64,000 nt of DNA, taken from NCBI RefSeq assembly GCF_028769735.1, contig NC_088172.1, positions 63,953,075 to 64,017,074 of the forward strand, written 5' to 3'. Positions within the stretch are counted from its first letter, which is position 1; every line of letters starts with the position of its first letter. Below the pieces are notes generated by a model. That model was not told where the DNA came from and did no database searches. It was given only the letters and a program-made list of their open reading frames with translations. The position numbers and the translations under genes are program-made. Below are positions 10,780 through 22,800 of the stretch, in pieces. The DNA is from Zonotrichia leucophrys gambelii (lineage: Eukaryota; Chordata; Aves; Passeriformes; Passerellidae).

Positions 10780-11502
10780 GGGCTGCAAGGACCGGAGTGC
10801 TGCTCTGAGGAAATCAATAGAGGCTATATTAGCTGAAATCTCAATTTGTGTCGTCTTGAGTGTATAGTGTAGATCTGTATGTATGTGTAAATGTTGCTAC
10901 TGGATGACTCAGTTGCCCTTTTGAGGATTGCAGAAGGATTCTTAGTTAAATAATTGCTATATATCAGGTCTGGCACCCAGTTTTGTGACCAGACATTCTT
11001 GTTAAGGAAAAAAAAAAAAGCACCATGTGTCTGTGAGCATAGAAGGATTTGTCCAAAGGATTCAACTTGTTGTAAGGTGTATGTGATGGGGCGGAGCACA
11101 ACAGAGGCCTTCACTGCCAGGGCTTTGCATGAGGAACGCACAAGCAACGGTGGAAATGTAGAGCTCTGTACGTGGACGATCAAAGGGAAAAATAACACTG
11201 TGCCTCCTAACTGACATTTTTAGCTTTAAACCCCACTCCTGCTCTCTTTGTGTCTTCCCAAGCCAGTGCTCTTAGGGATCACTTTTAAAAGGGTATGCAA
11301 GAAGTGTAATCTATACGCAAATGCCATGGTTAAAAAGGTCATGGGTATACCTTCAGCTTGTGGTGAGGGAACCTAATCCCTTATGGAGCTGACATCTCAT
11401 TTGTTACCTCCTGACTTTCAGAAAGTCCTTTCTGTCCTCCTTCCCCTGCCTTTCCCAGGAAGCCGAGTGGAAGCCCAAAAACATGACCAAGCTTTTAACT
11501 CG

Positions 11503-11509
11503 CTACCTC
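11503..11509 (+). promoter_or_regulatory. Possible let-7 seed match in the RHOU 3'UTR
   Basis: CTACCTC matches positions 2-8 of the let-7 family seed; the following base is G, so it is a 7mer-m8 type site. A 7-mer is expected by chance every 16 kb, so this is only a candidate without cross-species conservation. Confidence 0.25.
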
Positions 11510-11577
11510 GAGCAGTGGCATTTTCCTCTGTGTTTTTGCAGACATGACGACAGTTCATCTATTTCAGCTCAAAGGAA

Positions 11578-11585
11578 TGTAAATA
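11578..11585 (+). promoter_or_regulatory. Possible Pumilio response element in the RHOU 3'UTR
   Basis: TGTAAATA is a perfect match to the UGUANAUA consensus bound by Pumilio proteins. Similar TGTAAATG octamers lie at 10884-10891 and near 12412 in the same UTR, so the site may be part of a cluster. Function is inferred from the motif alone. Confidence 0.35.
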
Positions 11586-12552
11586 CTGTTGTGTTGGGGT
11601 TTTAATTTTGTTTTTTTTGCAATGTAACAAATACCTGTGCAGCACCATATAAACCGCATCTGGTTTTAAGTCTACAGCCAAGAATTCCAGGATGCCCCAT
11701 TTTACCTTTTAAGGCTGCTAAACAAATAACAAATCAGACAGATTGAGATTTATAACAAACTGGACTCCAAAAACTGAGGCTACTGCGTCCTCTTCATGAT
11801 GCTGTTTCCAACCAAGTTAATGTTTCCCTTCTAAAGGCAACAGTCACTTGTGATTGAATCTTGTCCAAGCTCATAGTTGTGAAATTGTCTGAGGCCATCC
11901 CTGAAATACAACTGATAATCCTTTTTTTTTCCCAGATCAGTCCAACAGATTAATTGAAATGTGCCTAAAATGTAGCTGAGGGATCAACATAGAGCTGAGT
12001 GTGACCTGTTCTCTGACTGAATCTGGTTCCTACTGAACTCAGCCTAATTGCAGTTCTAGTGAGTTCAAGAGACCCAAATGATAATGTGACTCTCTGCAAG
12101 GGTCAGTATTTGAACCTGTTCTGCAGAGGACATTTAGTTTGTGCTGTCTGTCTGCCTCTTTTATGGCCGCAATTACTTTTTTCCCTCCTCTAGATAGTTC
12201 AAGATCAAATTATACTTCTTTTTTGTTCCCTTTGGCCCTAGCCTTGAAGTGACCTTTTCCTTATTCTTAAACTAAACTGTAGTGACAGAAGGCCAGAACC
12301 TTTTTTCATCAGAAATGAATCAATGTCTGATACAAAGAACTGTAGGGGCTGTTTGAGTTGATAAAGCTGACCACAGTTTACCTCCTGGCCCATTAAGGAA
12401 AATGACACTATGTAAATGGATTCTGGGCTATTGGCATAGGCTCCACAGACAGTATTTTTTCCTTCTCTACAGAAGAATGAGTGCAGAATGGGTAATGTTC
12501 CATCACTGAAAACTTGAAAATGGGATGGAAATCTTTACCTAGGGCCTAATTC

Positions 12553-12558
12553 AATAAA
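12553..12558 (+). terminator. Possible proximal polyadenylation signal of RHOU
   Basis: A canonical AATAAA sits in the RHOU 3'UTR, followed within 30 bp by the T/G-containing segment TATGTTGGCTTCTG. Use would shorten the UTR to about 1.8 kb. It is weaker than the 13304 site because the downstream GT-rich element is short. Confidence 0.4.
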
Positions 12559-13303
12559 AATATGTTGGCTTCTGCACTGGAAGAGCCTGGAAAAAGAGTT
12601 TCCGTAGCACAGAAACTGGATTCCTTTGACTTGGTTGCATCTGGTTGGTAATGGTTTAATGTTTACTAGTCCTGAAGTTAACATCTGAGCCTTTATATTT
12701 CTTACTCAAATGCTTTGACAGGATTTCAGATATGCAGTCATGCCAACATCTTTGAGAAAAACAAAGCTAGATTTCTCCTGGGTGCTTGGCTTCCTTGTGA
12801 AAAACAGTCTCAGTCGCTCAAAAAATGTGGGTTTGATGAGGAGACAGGCTTGAATCTGAGCAGCTTCCATTTACAAAAATAACAAAATTTCCTCCGCAAG
12901 ATCATACTGCTTGGTGTCATGCTGAACTGGAAGCAGTAGGTTATACTTTATAAGCAGCCTGTTTCATAGTCTGGAGTAGCATTACTTTTGAATGTAGCCA
13001 GCTGTGACTGTTTCTGAAGATGTGATTTATATACAACTTGTTATAGCCCTTTACTAGGTGTGTGTAAACTGAGGTCTAATAACTCTATGGATACTGCTCT
13101 ACGTGGGGCCACACAGGGTCTAGGTTTTAGAAATCTTACTTTTAAAATTACCAGTATTTTACAAGCATAAATGAGGGGGAGATGCCTCTATGTAGTCTAT
13201 AATCTGATGTGCCTTATAAAAAAACTATCTTCTGTTTTCTGAGTGTAGGCTATATTCCAAAAGAAATATTTCATGTGAGAATGATATAAATGAGGTATTT
13301 GGA

Positions 13304-13309
13304 AATAAA
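13304..13309 (+). terminator. Likely main polyadenylation signal of RHOU
   Basis: AATAAA is followed 7 to 25 bases later by the GT-rich run CTGTGTATGTGTCTG, the classic hexamer plus downstream-element arrangement. Cleavage would fall at about 13315-13330. The sequence beyond it becomes more GC-rich and loses UTR-like character. Confidence 0.65.
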
Positions 13310-13330
13310 TTCTGACCTGTGTATGTGTCT

Positions 13331-16300
13331 GCCTCTGCTGCGTGCTCGAGGAGGCTGGAAGGCAGTCTCTTGGCCATGGACTGGGCTAATACCCAGCAAA
13401 ATACTGGGACTGTGCTCCCAGTGCCCCAGCAAAAGGCCTCTGCCCAGAAAATACAGCCTTTTTCTGCACTGCCCCAGCCCCAGGGGCTAGGCTGGGTGGG
13501 AAGGGTACAATGGCCAGCTTTCTGTCTCCCTGCCAGCACAGCATCTTGCTGTGGCCCTGTGAGGCGTGGACAAGCTCATTGTGCCTGGCCCTGAAAGTGG
13601 GGTGAGTGGCAGGGAGCACAGCATAACTGGGGTGTTTGCCTGCTGATGTTGTGCCAAATGTGTCCTGGGGGAGCCAGAGGGCATTTCTGGAAAAGCAGAG
13701 CTTTCTCCATTTTGACACCATAGGTCATGCCACTCCTTCCTGGGTCCTGCCCCTCATGCCAGGGCCAAGGCGAGTGAGGTTTGAGATTGTTTGTGCCCAG
13801 GAGCTGCATGACTGTGGCACAGAAGCCTTCAACCCTTCAGTGCCATTGTGTTAGCTGAGTGGGGAGCAGCATCTAGACCTCCAGGCATTCCCATGGATCC
13901 AGTGTCCTGCTCCAGAGAGGGCGCTTTGCTCTGCACCAGCCAAAGTTTGTAACCTGTCACCATTGTGTTTGTTTTTCTGGGAGCTGAGAGGAGCAGCATG
14001 CTGGGGATGGCATACCAGGTGTCCCTCCCATGCCACCTGTCTCTTGCGTTATAAGGCCAAGGCATTTTCAACCATGGGAATGCACACAACCTGCATGAAG
14101 TCAGGTCAATGCACAGTTCCTCTTTCTCATGGTTGATTCCTCACTGGAACAAAGCCTTGGCTTCTCCTCTTTGTTAAGTGCCAGGCTGGCTGGTTCACCT
14201 GGTGGTGCCTGCAGCACAGTGGCCCTGCCCGAGAGCCAGCCTGCCAGCAGGCTCCTTTCTGGGGATACTGCTGTTGAGTCACCAATGCCCGTGGTGATGC
14301 CTTCAGAGATTGCTTCCATGGGGTTCCTGTGCTGCAGGAGTGGAGTTGAGGTGTGCTGGCTGGAGACCAAGGCACCCCACCTTTGTGTGCTGACTTTGCA
14401 GGAAAAGGGGATGTGCTAGCTTAGAGTCCAGAAACTGTTCTTGCCAAATCCTGGAACAAAAATCCCTCTGCTACCTGTGGGGCATTGATTTTCTGCTGAG
14501 GCAGGCTGCTGTCTTGTGCAGCCCGGCATCTGGACAAGGCTAAGGCAGTTCAGGTCATCCTTTACCCCAGGGTGACTTGGTGCCTGGGTGTGCTGCTGTG
14601 ATCAAAAGGCTCCCTCAGCTGCCCTGCTTCAGATACTGGATGGGCTGGCAGCTGAGGCTGATAAGGGCTTACTGAAGTAAGCCCACTGTACTTAAGGTTT
14701 CCCAGCAATGCTGAAACAGCTGATGATTTGTGATGGATGGATGTTCCCAAGAGAGGAACTTTCATATGAAATTAAACTGCTAGGAAAAATACAAACTGGA
14801 GGTTTTTTTGTTAATGGAGAAAAAAGGCACTTACACCATTTCCCCCCACTGTGTTTAGTGGGTTGCAGATGTTTCTAGGGTAGGATTGAAGGTTGACTGG
14901 AGATGAGACATTGACAAATGTGACAGTTTTTCCTTACAAGGTGTCTGTAAGGACATTTCACCACACTCTTGCTTTGCTTTTTATTTTCTTTCTAGACTCC
15001 AGTTACTGACCACAGAGAGGGGGGCAGTGCTGCAGGGGACAGGGTTTTTGTATGACCACATGGAGCTGACCTAATGTTGTCATAGGTATCATGCTTAAAC
15101 ACTGAACCTTGCTGAAGCATTTGAGTGGCCCTACAATTGAGCAATCTTTCTGAGCTCTAGTAATTTATGTGCTTAGGGGTTTGCACAGAAGAGATCTCAA
15201 CTTCTGCCTTTAGTGTTGCCCTGGCATGGAACAAGGTGAGGAGAGAGGAAAAATAACTACTCAGGAAAGAGTGAGACATTATAAACCTCAGGAGAGCTGG
15301 CAAAAGGACTCCAGGGCAAGGGGGAGTGATAGACACTACTTTTACCTACTTTAGTCATAAGCAGATTAAAAGCACAATTAGAGTAATGCATGAGGAAATG
15401 AACAGCCCCAAGGAGGGCTGTTAGGTATTAAAATACAGCCTTTTCTTTGGGAAGCCTGAAAGCTGTGGATAGCTGGAAGCTTGGAGGAAAAATCACTCAG
15501 CATTTTCTTGGTTCTAACATTCTCTCCCTAAGCATCTGTGCTGACTAGAGACAGCATGTGGGATGAGGTGGACCTCTGGCATCAATCAGCCTGACTGTCC
15601 CAGTCTATTTAATGCTTTTGAAAGAGCAGGATGGGTTTCAGGCCAGCAGCAGGGCCTCAAGATCCAATGAGACCTTCTGAAGCCTTAGCTTCCCACATTG
15701 CTGGCAGCCAGCAGGAAAATATAATGGTTGAGGGTTGTTCATTACCCAGTTAGTGCAGACCTCTATGTATAACCTGGAGAGCAAGCAGTTGTGTAATCCA
15801 ATGAATTTTACTGTCTGAGGCAGGGTATTCTTCAGCGCTGCTGATTTATTTCTCCACAGTTTTAACAGGATGAATAGATCCGTGATGTGTATGAAAAAAG
15901 GCATAAAACCTCAGCTTGGAGCAGCTTTTTATTCAGCAAGGGAAATGTGTCTAGAGAAGGAAGCGTGAGGAGCAGCCCTGCTGATCTGCAAGGGACTGTT
16001 CCAACCTGAGGAGCTCTCCTGGCTGAAGGAGACCTGTCTTAGACACTGATTCAGACTCCAGTGCTGCAGAGTGTCCCCAGGTATCCCTTGTTCCCTTGGT
16101 CTGTGCATTTTGGTTGGATCCTGATATTATTTGGAGGCAAAGGAGGAATCACCCAGGTCTGCAGAGTTGCAGACCTGTAAAACTTTATGTAGCCTTGAAA
16201 AGACTCAGGCAGGGATCCCTGTTGAGCTTCTGGCACTGCAGGCACACTTATAGAGATATTGCCTCTCTGTAGCACTTTCCCCCTGGCTTCACTGGGAGGG

Positions 16301-16613
16301 AGGAATACTGATCCTCTCCTGCTGCTCAGACTTTTGCTGGTCTCTGTGGTACCCTGGGATGAATCTCCCACATACATATCTGATGTGTCTCACTCCTGAT
16401 CCACAATTCATTCAGGTAACTCCAATTTTCTAAAGACCTTCTCTCTGGGAGCGTCATTTTAGCAGCAGTGGCCAATTTGGGTTAATAGAGATGGGATAAA
16501 TATGACATGGGACAAAGCATGGTCCTTGTCCAGACAGCTGCTACTTTTCCTGTCATGATGGAACAACCCTGGCCATGTGTGTGCCCTGGGCTCTCTGTGA
16601 CCACCTGGCCTGG
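13331..16613. other. Intergenic region downstream of RHOU
   Basis: Mid-GC sequence with no recognisable exon, RNA gene or transposon fragment. Several open frames of 70-111 codons overlap on both strands at 13225-14420, which is what a locally GC-richer patch gives by chance. No domain was recognised in any of them. Confidence 0.6.
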
Positions 16614-16825
16614 TCATAGAATCACTTAGACTGGAAAAGACCTTTAAGATCAAGTCTAACCATTAACCCAGCACTGCCACATCTACTACTAAACCACGTC
16701 CCTATGTGCCACATCTGCACAACTTTTACATCACTCCAGCGATGGTGACTCCACTACTTCCTTGGGCAGCCTGTTCCAGTGATGCCAGCCCCTGAGATGC
16801 TTGTTAACAGTAGCAAAAAAAAACA
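16614..16825 (-). mobile_element. CR1 LINE 3' fragment (minus strand)
   Basis: Read on the + strand the segment starts TCATAGAATCACTTAGACTG. It continues with GAAAAGACCTTTAAGATCAAG, CCCAGCACTGCCA, and CTTGGGCAGCCTGTTCCAGTG. These are the reverse complement of a typical avian CR1 3' end, so the element is in minus orientation and truncated at its 5' end, as most CR1 copies are. It is diverged and has no coding capacity. Confidence 0.88.
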
Positions 16826-19800
16826 AGTTCAAAGCAAAAATGTGACTTTTATATTTGGCATTTCCATTTTCAAGTTGCTGATGGAGTGAGAACTGCATGC
16901 ATGGTGTCCTGCCATTTGTCCTGGCAGGCACTTGGTCCTCCGTGGTTCAGCAGGGATAATAGCACCATAAAACAGCTGTACCGTTCTCCTCTGCCTCGCT
17001 ACACTTCACGGTTTTACAGTAGAGGCATGCTGAACAAGATTTATCTGAGGGCAGTGCTTGGACTATAGCCCCTGATGGAGGGTGCTCTCCACCCTCTCTT
17101 CCCACAGCCACCCCTCCCCTGCATTCCCCTAGGCAATTTTCTTATTTTTAATTCAAAACCTCATGTTGCCCAAAGCCTGGTGCTCAGCATTTTTCTGCTG
17201 CCTGTCCCATTCTTCTATCTTTTGAGCTCTGTCATGGCCTTTCCACATTTTAATTACAAGCTCAGCAGGCTTCAGGCTCCCCTGTTCCTCAGGGCTGAGG
17301 AAAACCACTCCTTTTATTTTCTGCTCGTTTTCGCGTAATCTTCCACAACCCACAGAGGTGAATCGGGGGAGATGATGGCAGCGTGTTGCAGAGCAAAGAC
17401 TGAAGAAGATTGGGTGGTGATAGTGAGGGGTAAAGTCTCTCCTGCTGCTGGCTGTTGTGGTGGTGATAAGGCTGCTCCAATGCAGGGGCGGCTGTTGACT
17501 TCTGGGGGTGAGGGCTCCAGTATCTGCTGGGTTACAGGCAGAGCCCTGGCCATTTTCAAAGGGCTTTGAAGTACCCTCTGACAATCTCCTATGGGAGATA
17601 AGAGATTGCAGGGAGAGGAAGGAGTTCCTGGAAACAGCTTTAACAGCACGTATGTTTATCTAGGCTGGGTAACCCAGAAGGAGGCCAAAACCTGGGCTGC
17701 AGACACCTGAGAAGATATGCAGGGATTTAAGCTGAAAATGCAAAGTGATGCCAAACCTCGGGGTTCCAAAGTTTAAATCAATCAATTTTCTAACATCTGA
17801 CTCAAGCCTGCAAGTGAACAAGGTATTTGTGGGTACATCCCTCTCTCATCCTTTCAGTATCTGCATGGAGCTCTTACTCACGGATTTGCCTTCTCCCTAG
17901 CAGATGTGGCTGTTGCTGCTCGTGTGGTTGCGCAGAACAGCCAGGCCCAGAGGTCCCACACCTCTGGGTGTAGAGAAGTATTATGCAAAAACATATTTGC
18001 TTTTATTTGTTTAAAACAGAGCCCCTGTTCATTCCAAGACACCATCTCTAGCTCCGGCATTGTAGGAGGTGGTGAAGAGCAGTTTGCAGGTAAGCAGGTG
18101 GCCAGATGACCAGGAAAGTGTCACAGTGACCCAACCAACTGCCTTCTTGGTTTTGTTAACCACCCTTGTGTTTGCTTTTTTCCTCCTCAGTTAAAGAGTC
18201 ACAGCTTTTATATAACATCTCCTGACACAAGAGTTTCTCCAACCTCTCAGTCATTTTGTCTGCTGTCCCTTTGGGCCTACCCCAGCCCCACCATCCCACT
18301 CCTGAAGGGCAGAGAGCAGAGCTGCAGGCAAAGTCTATAATCCCATGTTTTGCTCTTCAGCACTCTTCCTGGTACTGCCCAATATTTTACTGGTGGTGTT
18401 TCAACAAGTTTTGGTATTGAGCCTTATCCAAAATTTTTTGGAATCCATCAATCCTGTCCCTGAGACCTCCCTTATCCCCAAAAATGCTGTTACCCCATAG
18501 AACAGCAGCAGCTTTCCAGAAGCATTTCCTTTCAGAGAAGACAGACTGGCACTTTCCCAGCAGACCATATTGTCCGTGTGGTCCATTATGTTACTCTTTA
18601 TTGTAATATCTATCCTCTGTGTGAACATATGGGAAATAGTCTGTTCTGAGAGTGCTACCAGCAAGGAGAAACTGCCCAGGGATTCTTCTGATCCAGAATT
18701 TTAATGGATCTATGACATGAAAGTTAAATGACTGCTTTCTGCATCATGCCCTCCATCAGGAGGACACAGACAGTGAAAATTTCCTATTGCACCACACTAC
18801 TATGGAGCTCCAGTACCCTTGGCCAAGACTTGCAGGTGCGACAAAAATCTTTGCCACTTTGGCGGGTTGCTCACCAGGGATTGTTCAATGGTTTCACTGA
18901 TCACTGACCCTGTGGAAATCAAGTCCCTTTATCATTATTCCAAGTCTGATTGCAATAATCTTCAGTTGCACTTTGCCTTTAAGAGGCCACAATTTTTTTG
19001 TGGTGGCTGAGGTGGGAGGCAGAGCAGCAGTACAAAATAGTGTTCTCCTGCTGAAGTTCTTTGAGAAAGAGATATTCATGTCCTTCTTCAAAGTATAACT
19101 TAAACTTATTTTGACTCATTGGACAAATATTTTATGCAGGACCTGTCATTTGCCCAGTTAGAATGGACACTCATTACATTTTATAAAAATTACACTGAAA
19201 ATGTTCCCATCATAAATTTGGCACTTGTGCAAATACGATGTTTATGCTGGCAACCCAGAGAGCAGATTTGGCCCAGTAATTTCAAAATATTCCTAATTTT
19301 CTGGGAGACTGTGGTCCCAGATTTTCAGCAATACACAACTGCTGTTGCTTGACTTCAGGCAATGGAGACACTTGATATACTGTTGCTCTAGGCCAGGAAA
19401 CAATTGAGAATCATATTATTATAGCTGCTGCCTTTAGCAGGAAAATGCAAAAGCAGCAAGTTGGATTCTAACCTGATTTTTAAAGAGGTGAAACTTCCCC
19501 TTTTTGCACTGGGAGCTTACTGTCAGGATGCAGACAGCAGGCTAGGGATGTGATCAGGCATTTTACCTTTGTGAATCCAGAGAAGCCACTGTTACATTCA
19601 ATGCTTTTGGGAGCAAAACCATCAAAATACTGATGAGAAATAACAGACAGGAGGCAGTTGGAAAGCCTGATGATGGAAGGATGCCTTGATAAGCACCGTT
19701 ATTGTTAGAGATCCAGGCCAGATTTTTGGAGTTCTTCATCTGAAGGGTCAGCTAAAGCAGTCATTTTAAACCCCTTTAAAGTGCCACAAATCCATCCTAA

Positions 19801-22800
19801 TTGAAACCAGGTGGTTCTGACTGGAGGCTGTATTTGCCAGTAAAGTTTTGTGGCGTGAACCAGGACTGGCTGACCAGGCAGCAGCCCCAGATCCTCATTG
19901 ATCTGCCACAGTTCAAAGTGAATCCACTTGTCCCAGCAGCTTTCTTATGGGTCCTTTGTGTCACTTTTCTGCGCAGCTGAGGTCTCAACATTTATGAGGC
20001 TTGAAATATTGACCTGTGCTTTGGATGCAGAACACCAGAGAGGAGAGAGTGGTGGAAGAAATGGAAGTGGCACTGGGCAGGGTCTGGGCTGCAACCAAGC
20101 AGTGCCCTGGGACGGCTGGGGTTCTTCACAGTGCTGATGTTGTCATTTCTGTAATGAACAGGATAAAAAGGTGTTTGAGGCTAGGAAGTGTTAGTTCCTA
20201 GGGTCCTGGTTTAACACGAGCAGTCCAATCTATCAGCATCAGAGGCATGTTTTCACTGGAGGAGAGCAGTTGCTGCACAGGTTTCTATTCATTTTCCTCT
20301 AACACACTGTATTTCTCACCCAGGCACTTCTGTTCCTGATGATTAGGAATAAAAGTGACAAAAATATAGCACATTCTGGTGTTTACAAACAGCTTTGTCT
20401 CCCTGGGTTGACAAGAGTGGAGGTTCTCAGGACATATTGTCCATAAAATCCCCATAATGGAAGGGCTTGGCATTGCTCTTTTTTCTCTCCATTTCTCTTT
20501 TCCTTTCTGGATGGTAGTTTTATTCCTAAGAGCAATATTCCAGATTGATAATTTCCCTGATGCTGCAAGTAGGCTGGAGCTTCTGTTTCAAAGGCTGTTC
20601 CATTGCCTCCCTCAGGTCTCCTCTCAAAAGTGAACACTTGAGTGGGGAAATGTGTAATAAATGGAATGGTAGCATTGATGGTGCTCATTTGGAAAAGGAG
20701 ATAATCTCCTTTGTTTGCACTGCCACATGTTAACGGGTGAAGCATCTGCAACGTTTGCTCAATAAAGCTGGTGCTGGATTTGTCTCCATTGCCTGGAAAA
20801 TCCTCTTTAATCTTGTGAAATGCTATCTCTGTAATAAGACGTATATCATGACCTGCATCGCTTTGCTTTTCCCCCTCTATTGTCTTGATCTGATGTGGTG
20901 CCAATTTGCAAATATTTAGCAGGATTAAAGCATTAGGCTTATGTGAGGCAGAGAAGCATCATGAAATATGAAGAGAAAAAGAAGAGACAGAATTTATTTA
21001 ATAAATCTCCTTCCAGACACTTTTTACTCAACACTTGAAGTCTTTTGGTTTTACTTCTCCTCCAGCAAGGTTTGCACCCAGGCAATTAATGCCTCCACTT
21101 TTTTAAAGCTGCTAATAAAAATTAGATGTTGTTTGGTCCTTTTGGGCTGCATTTTGACACAAATAAAGACCTGATTTATCTGTGATCCATTTGGCAACGC
21201 ATAGAGGTGGGATTTCTAAGCTCTTTCTGGATAGCTTAGAAAGGCCTTAGCTTTGTGCGCTCTTCTAAGCAGGCAGATGGGGCTGCTTCTGTGAAGAGAA
21301 GGAGAGTTTAGATGAAACAAAGAGGGACAAAGGTGGGATTTTCCCTTTGCAGTCCGGTGCTTTGGCCTGCAGACTCAGGTCCCAAATCTGCTCCCGGTTA
21401 CACATTGTGTAACTCTAAAATAACTTGATTTACAGCAGCCTGCTCTGGATTTAACTTGGTGTAATTGATGGCAGAGTCTGGTCCTTATTATTCATTCTGC
21501 ACCCAGCCAGTTTAAAGGGTCAGGGAAAATATCTGAGGAACAGAACTGCCTTTGATCTTTGGTTTAATATTTCTGCTATGTTTTACATGCACAAGGAGCT
21601 ATCATGGCCTTTTGCTAAGAATTCTTCTGCAAGGAGAGATGTGAAGTAGTCCCTGTGATTGTGAGGAAGCTTGGGAGTGAGTGAAGTGTAAAGTAGAAGT
21701 GGGTGAAAGAGGAAGATGGATGTCTCTTGCTGTTATTCCCACAAATAAGGCCATATACAGGTAAAGAAAAATGGTTAGTGAGTACACAGCCTCTTTTTTA
21801 GATCTTTTCATTTTAATTTGTTGGTTTGTGGTGACACAGAAAATGACATTGTGAACATCAAAACTGTCACTGTAATATATAGTGGGGTGGTTGCACCCAA
21901 GAATTCACATTTGCCAGCATGTACCTACACCTGCAATATGCAGTCATTATTCTAACTACAGTGGGGGGCAAAAAAAGATGTTTCAGTTTACTGTTTGTAC
22001 ACGCTAACTTTTGTAACATCAGTGGTGATATTTAGTTTCCTCACTGTCCCAGAATGTAACAGGAAGTGTCAAGAGGGTTACAGAGAGGTGACACACAGAT
22101 GTGCAACATTTGTTCCAGGTATTCACCAGGGCCCAGCTAATAAGTTGTATTTGACGCTATCTGAGCACAACTTGCTTTTCTTCTTTGCTTTGCAACTCAC
22201 CTGTAGCAAAACAACGGATGGAGACTCGAGAGGTGTTTTTCAACACCTTATGAGAAGCTGTGCAGCGTTGTGGAGAGCCTGGTTCAAGCATGGCTTAAAG
22301 AAAGAGGCCATGAAGGTATTCAGCTAAGGGAAAAAGCAGCCTTTCCCAGGCTTGATTCTGTAAATAATTAAGGTTCTCAGCCACCTTTTATATAAACAAC
22401 AAGATTCTCAGACCGTTTCCTCAAAAACAGGCAATATTCTGTCCTTGGCTGCTCTAGGAACAGATGGCCGTTCTGAGAACAGATATAAAGGTTTTGAGAA
22501 CTTTTCATATCATGGTGAGAACACTGATCTTGGTTTCAATAAACAAACTTCAGGTATTGTAAACAAAAGGAGGAGCTGAAGTTTTCTCTACAGCCTATCG
22601 GGAGCTCAGATTTTGCAATATGCATGAAGTGAATTAACACTGTTATAAAAGGTGCCTGGTTGATCAATAAATTGGAGTCAGATGCTGAACCAACAAAGGC
22701 AGGTCGCTCCCTTCACTTCAATGCAGCGTGGCTTCCCCAGCGTGCCAGCAGTTCAGGTTTTCCTTTGGATCCTCTTCAAATCAAGTTATCAGCCATGCAG

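Larger units (their letters stand above)
10780..13330 (+). other. RHOU: RHOU 3' untranslated region
   Basis: About 2.5 kb of AT-leaning sequence without a recognisable coding exon runs from the stop codon to a good polyadenylation site near 13304. A long 3'UTR is known for vertebrate RHOU. It contains a perfect Pumilio-type element TGTAAATA at 11578-11585 and a let-7 seed match CTACCTC at 11503-11509. The downstream end is inferred from the hexamer and GT-rich sequence, not from transcripts. Confidence 0.75.

Noticed and set aside
22490..22690. TATAAA and AATAAA strings close together, suggesting a solo LTR
   Set aside because: No terminal TG...CA pair, target-site duplication or second LTR could be identified; ordinary AT-rich sequence explains it.
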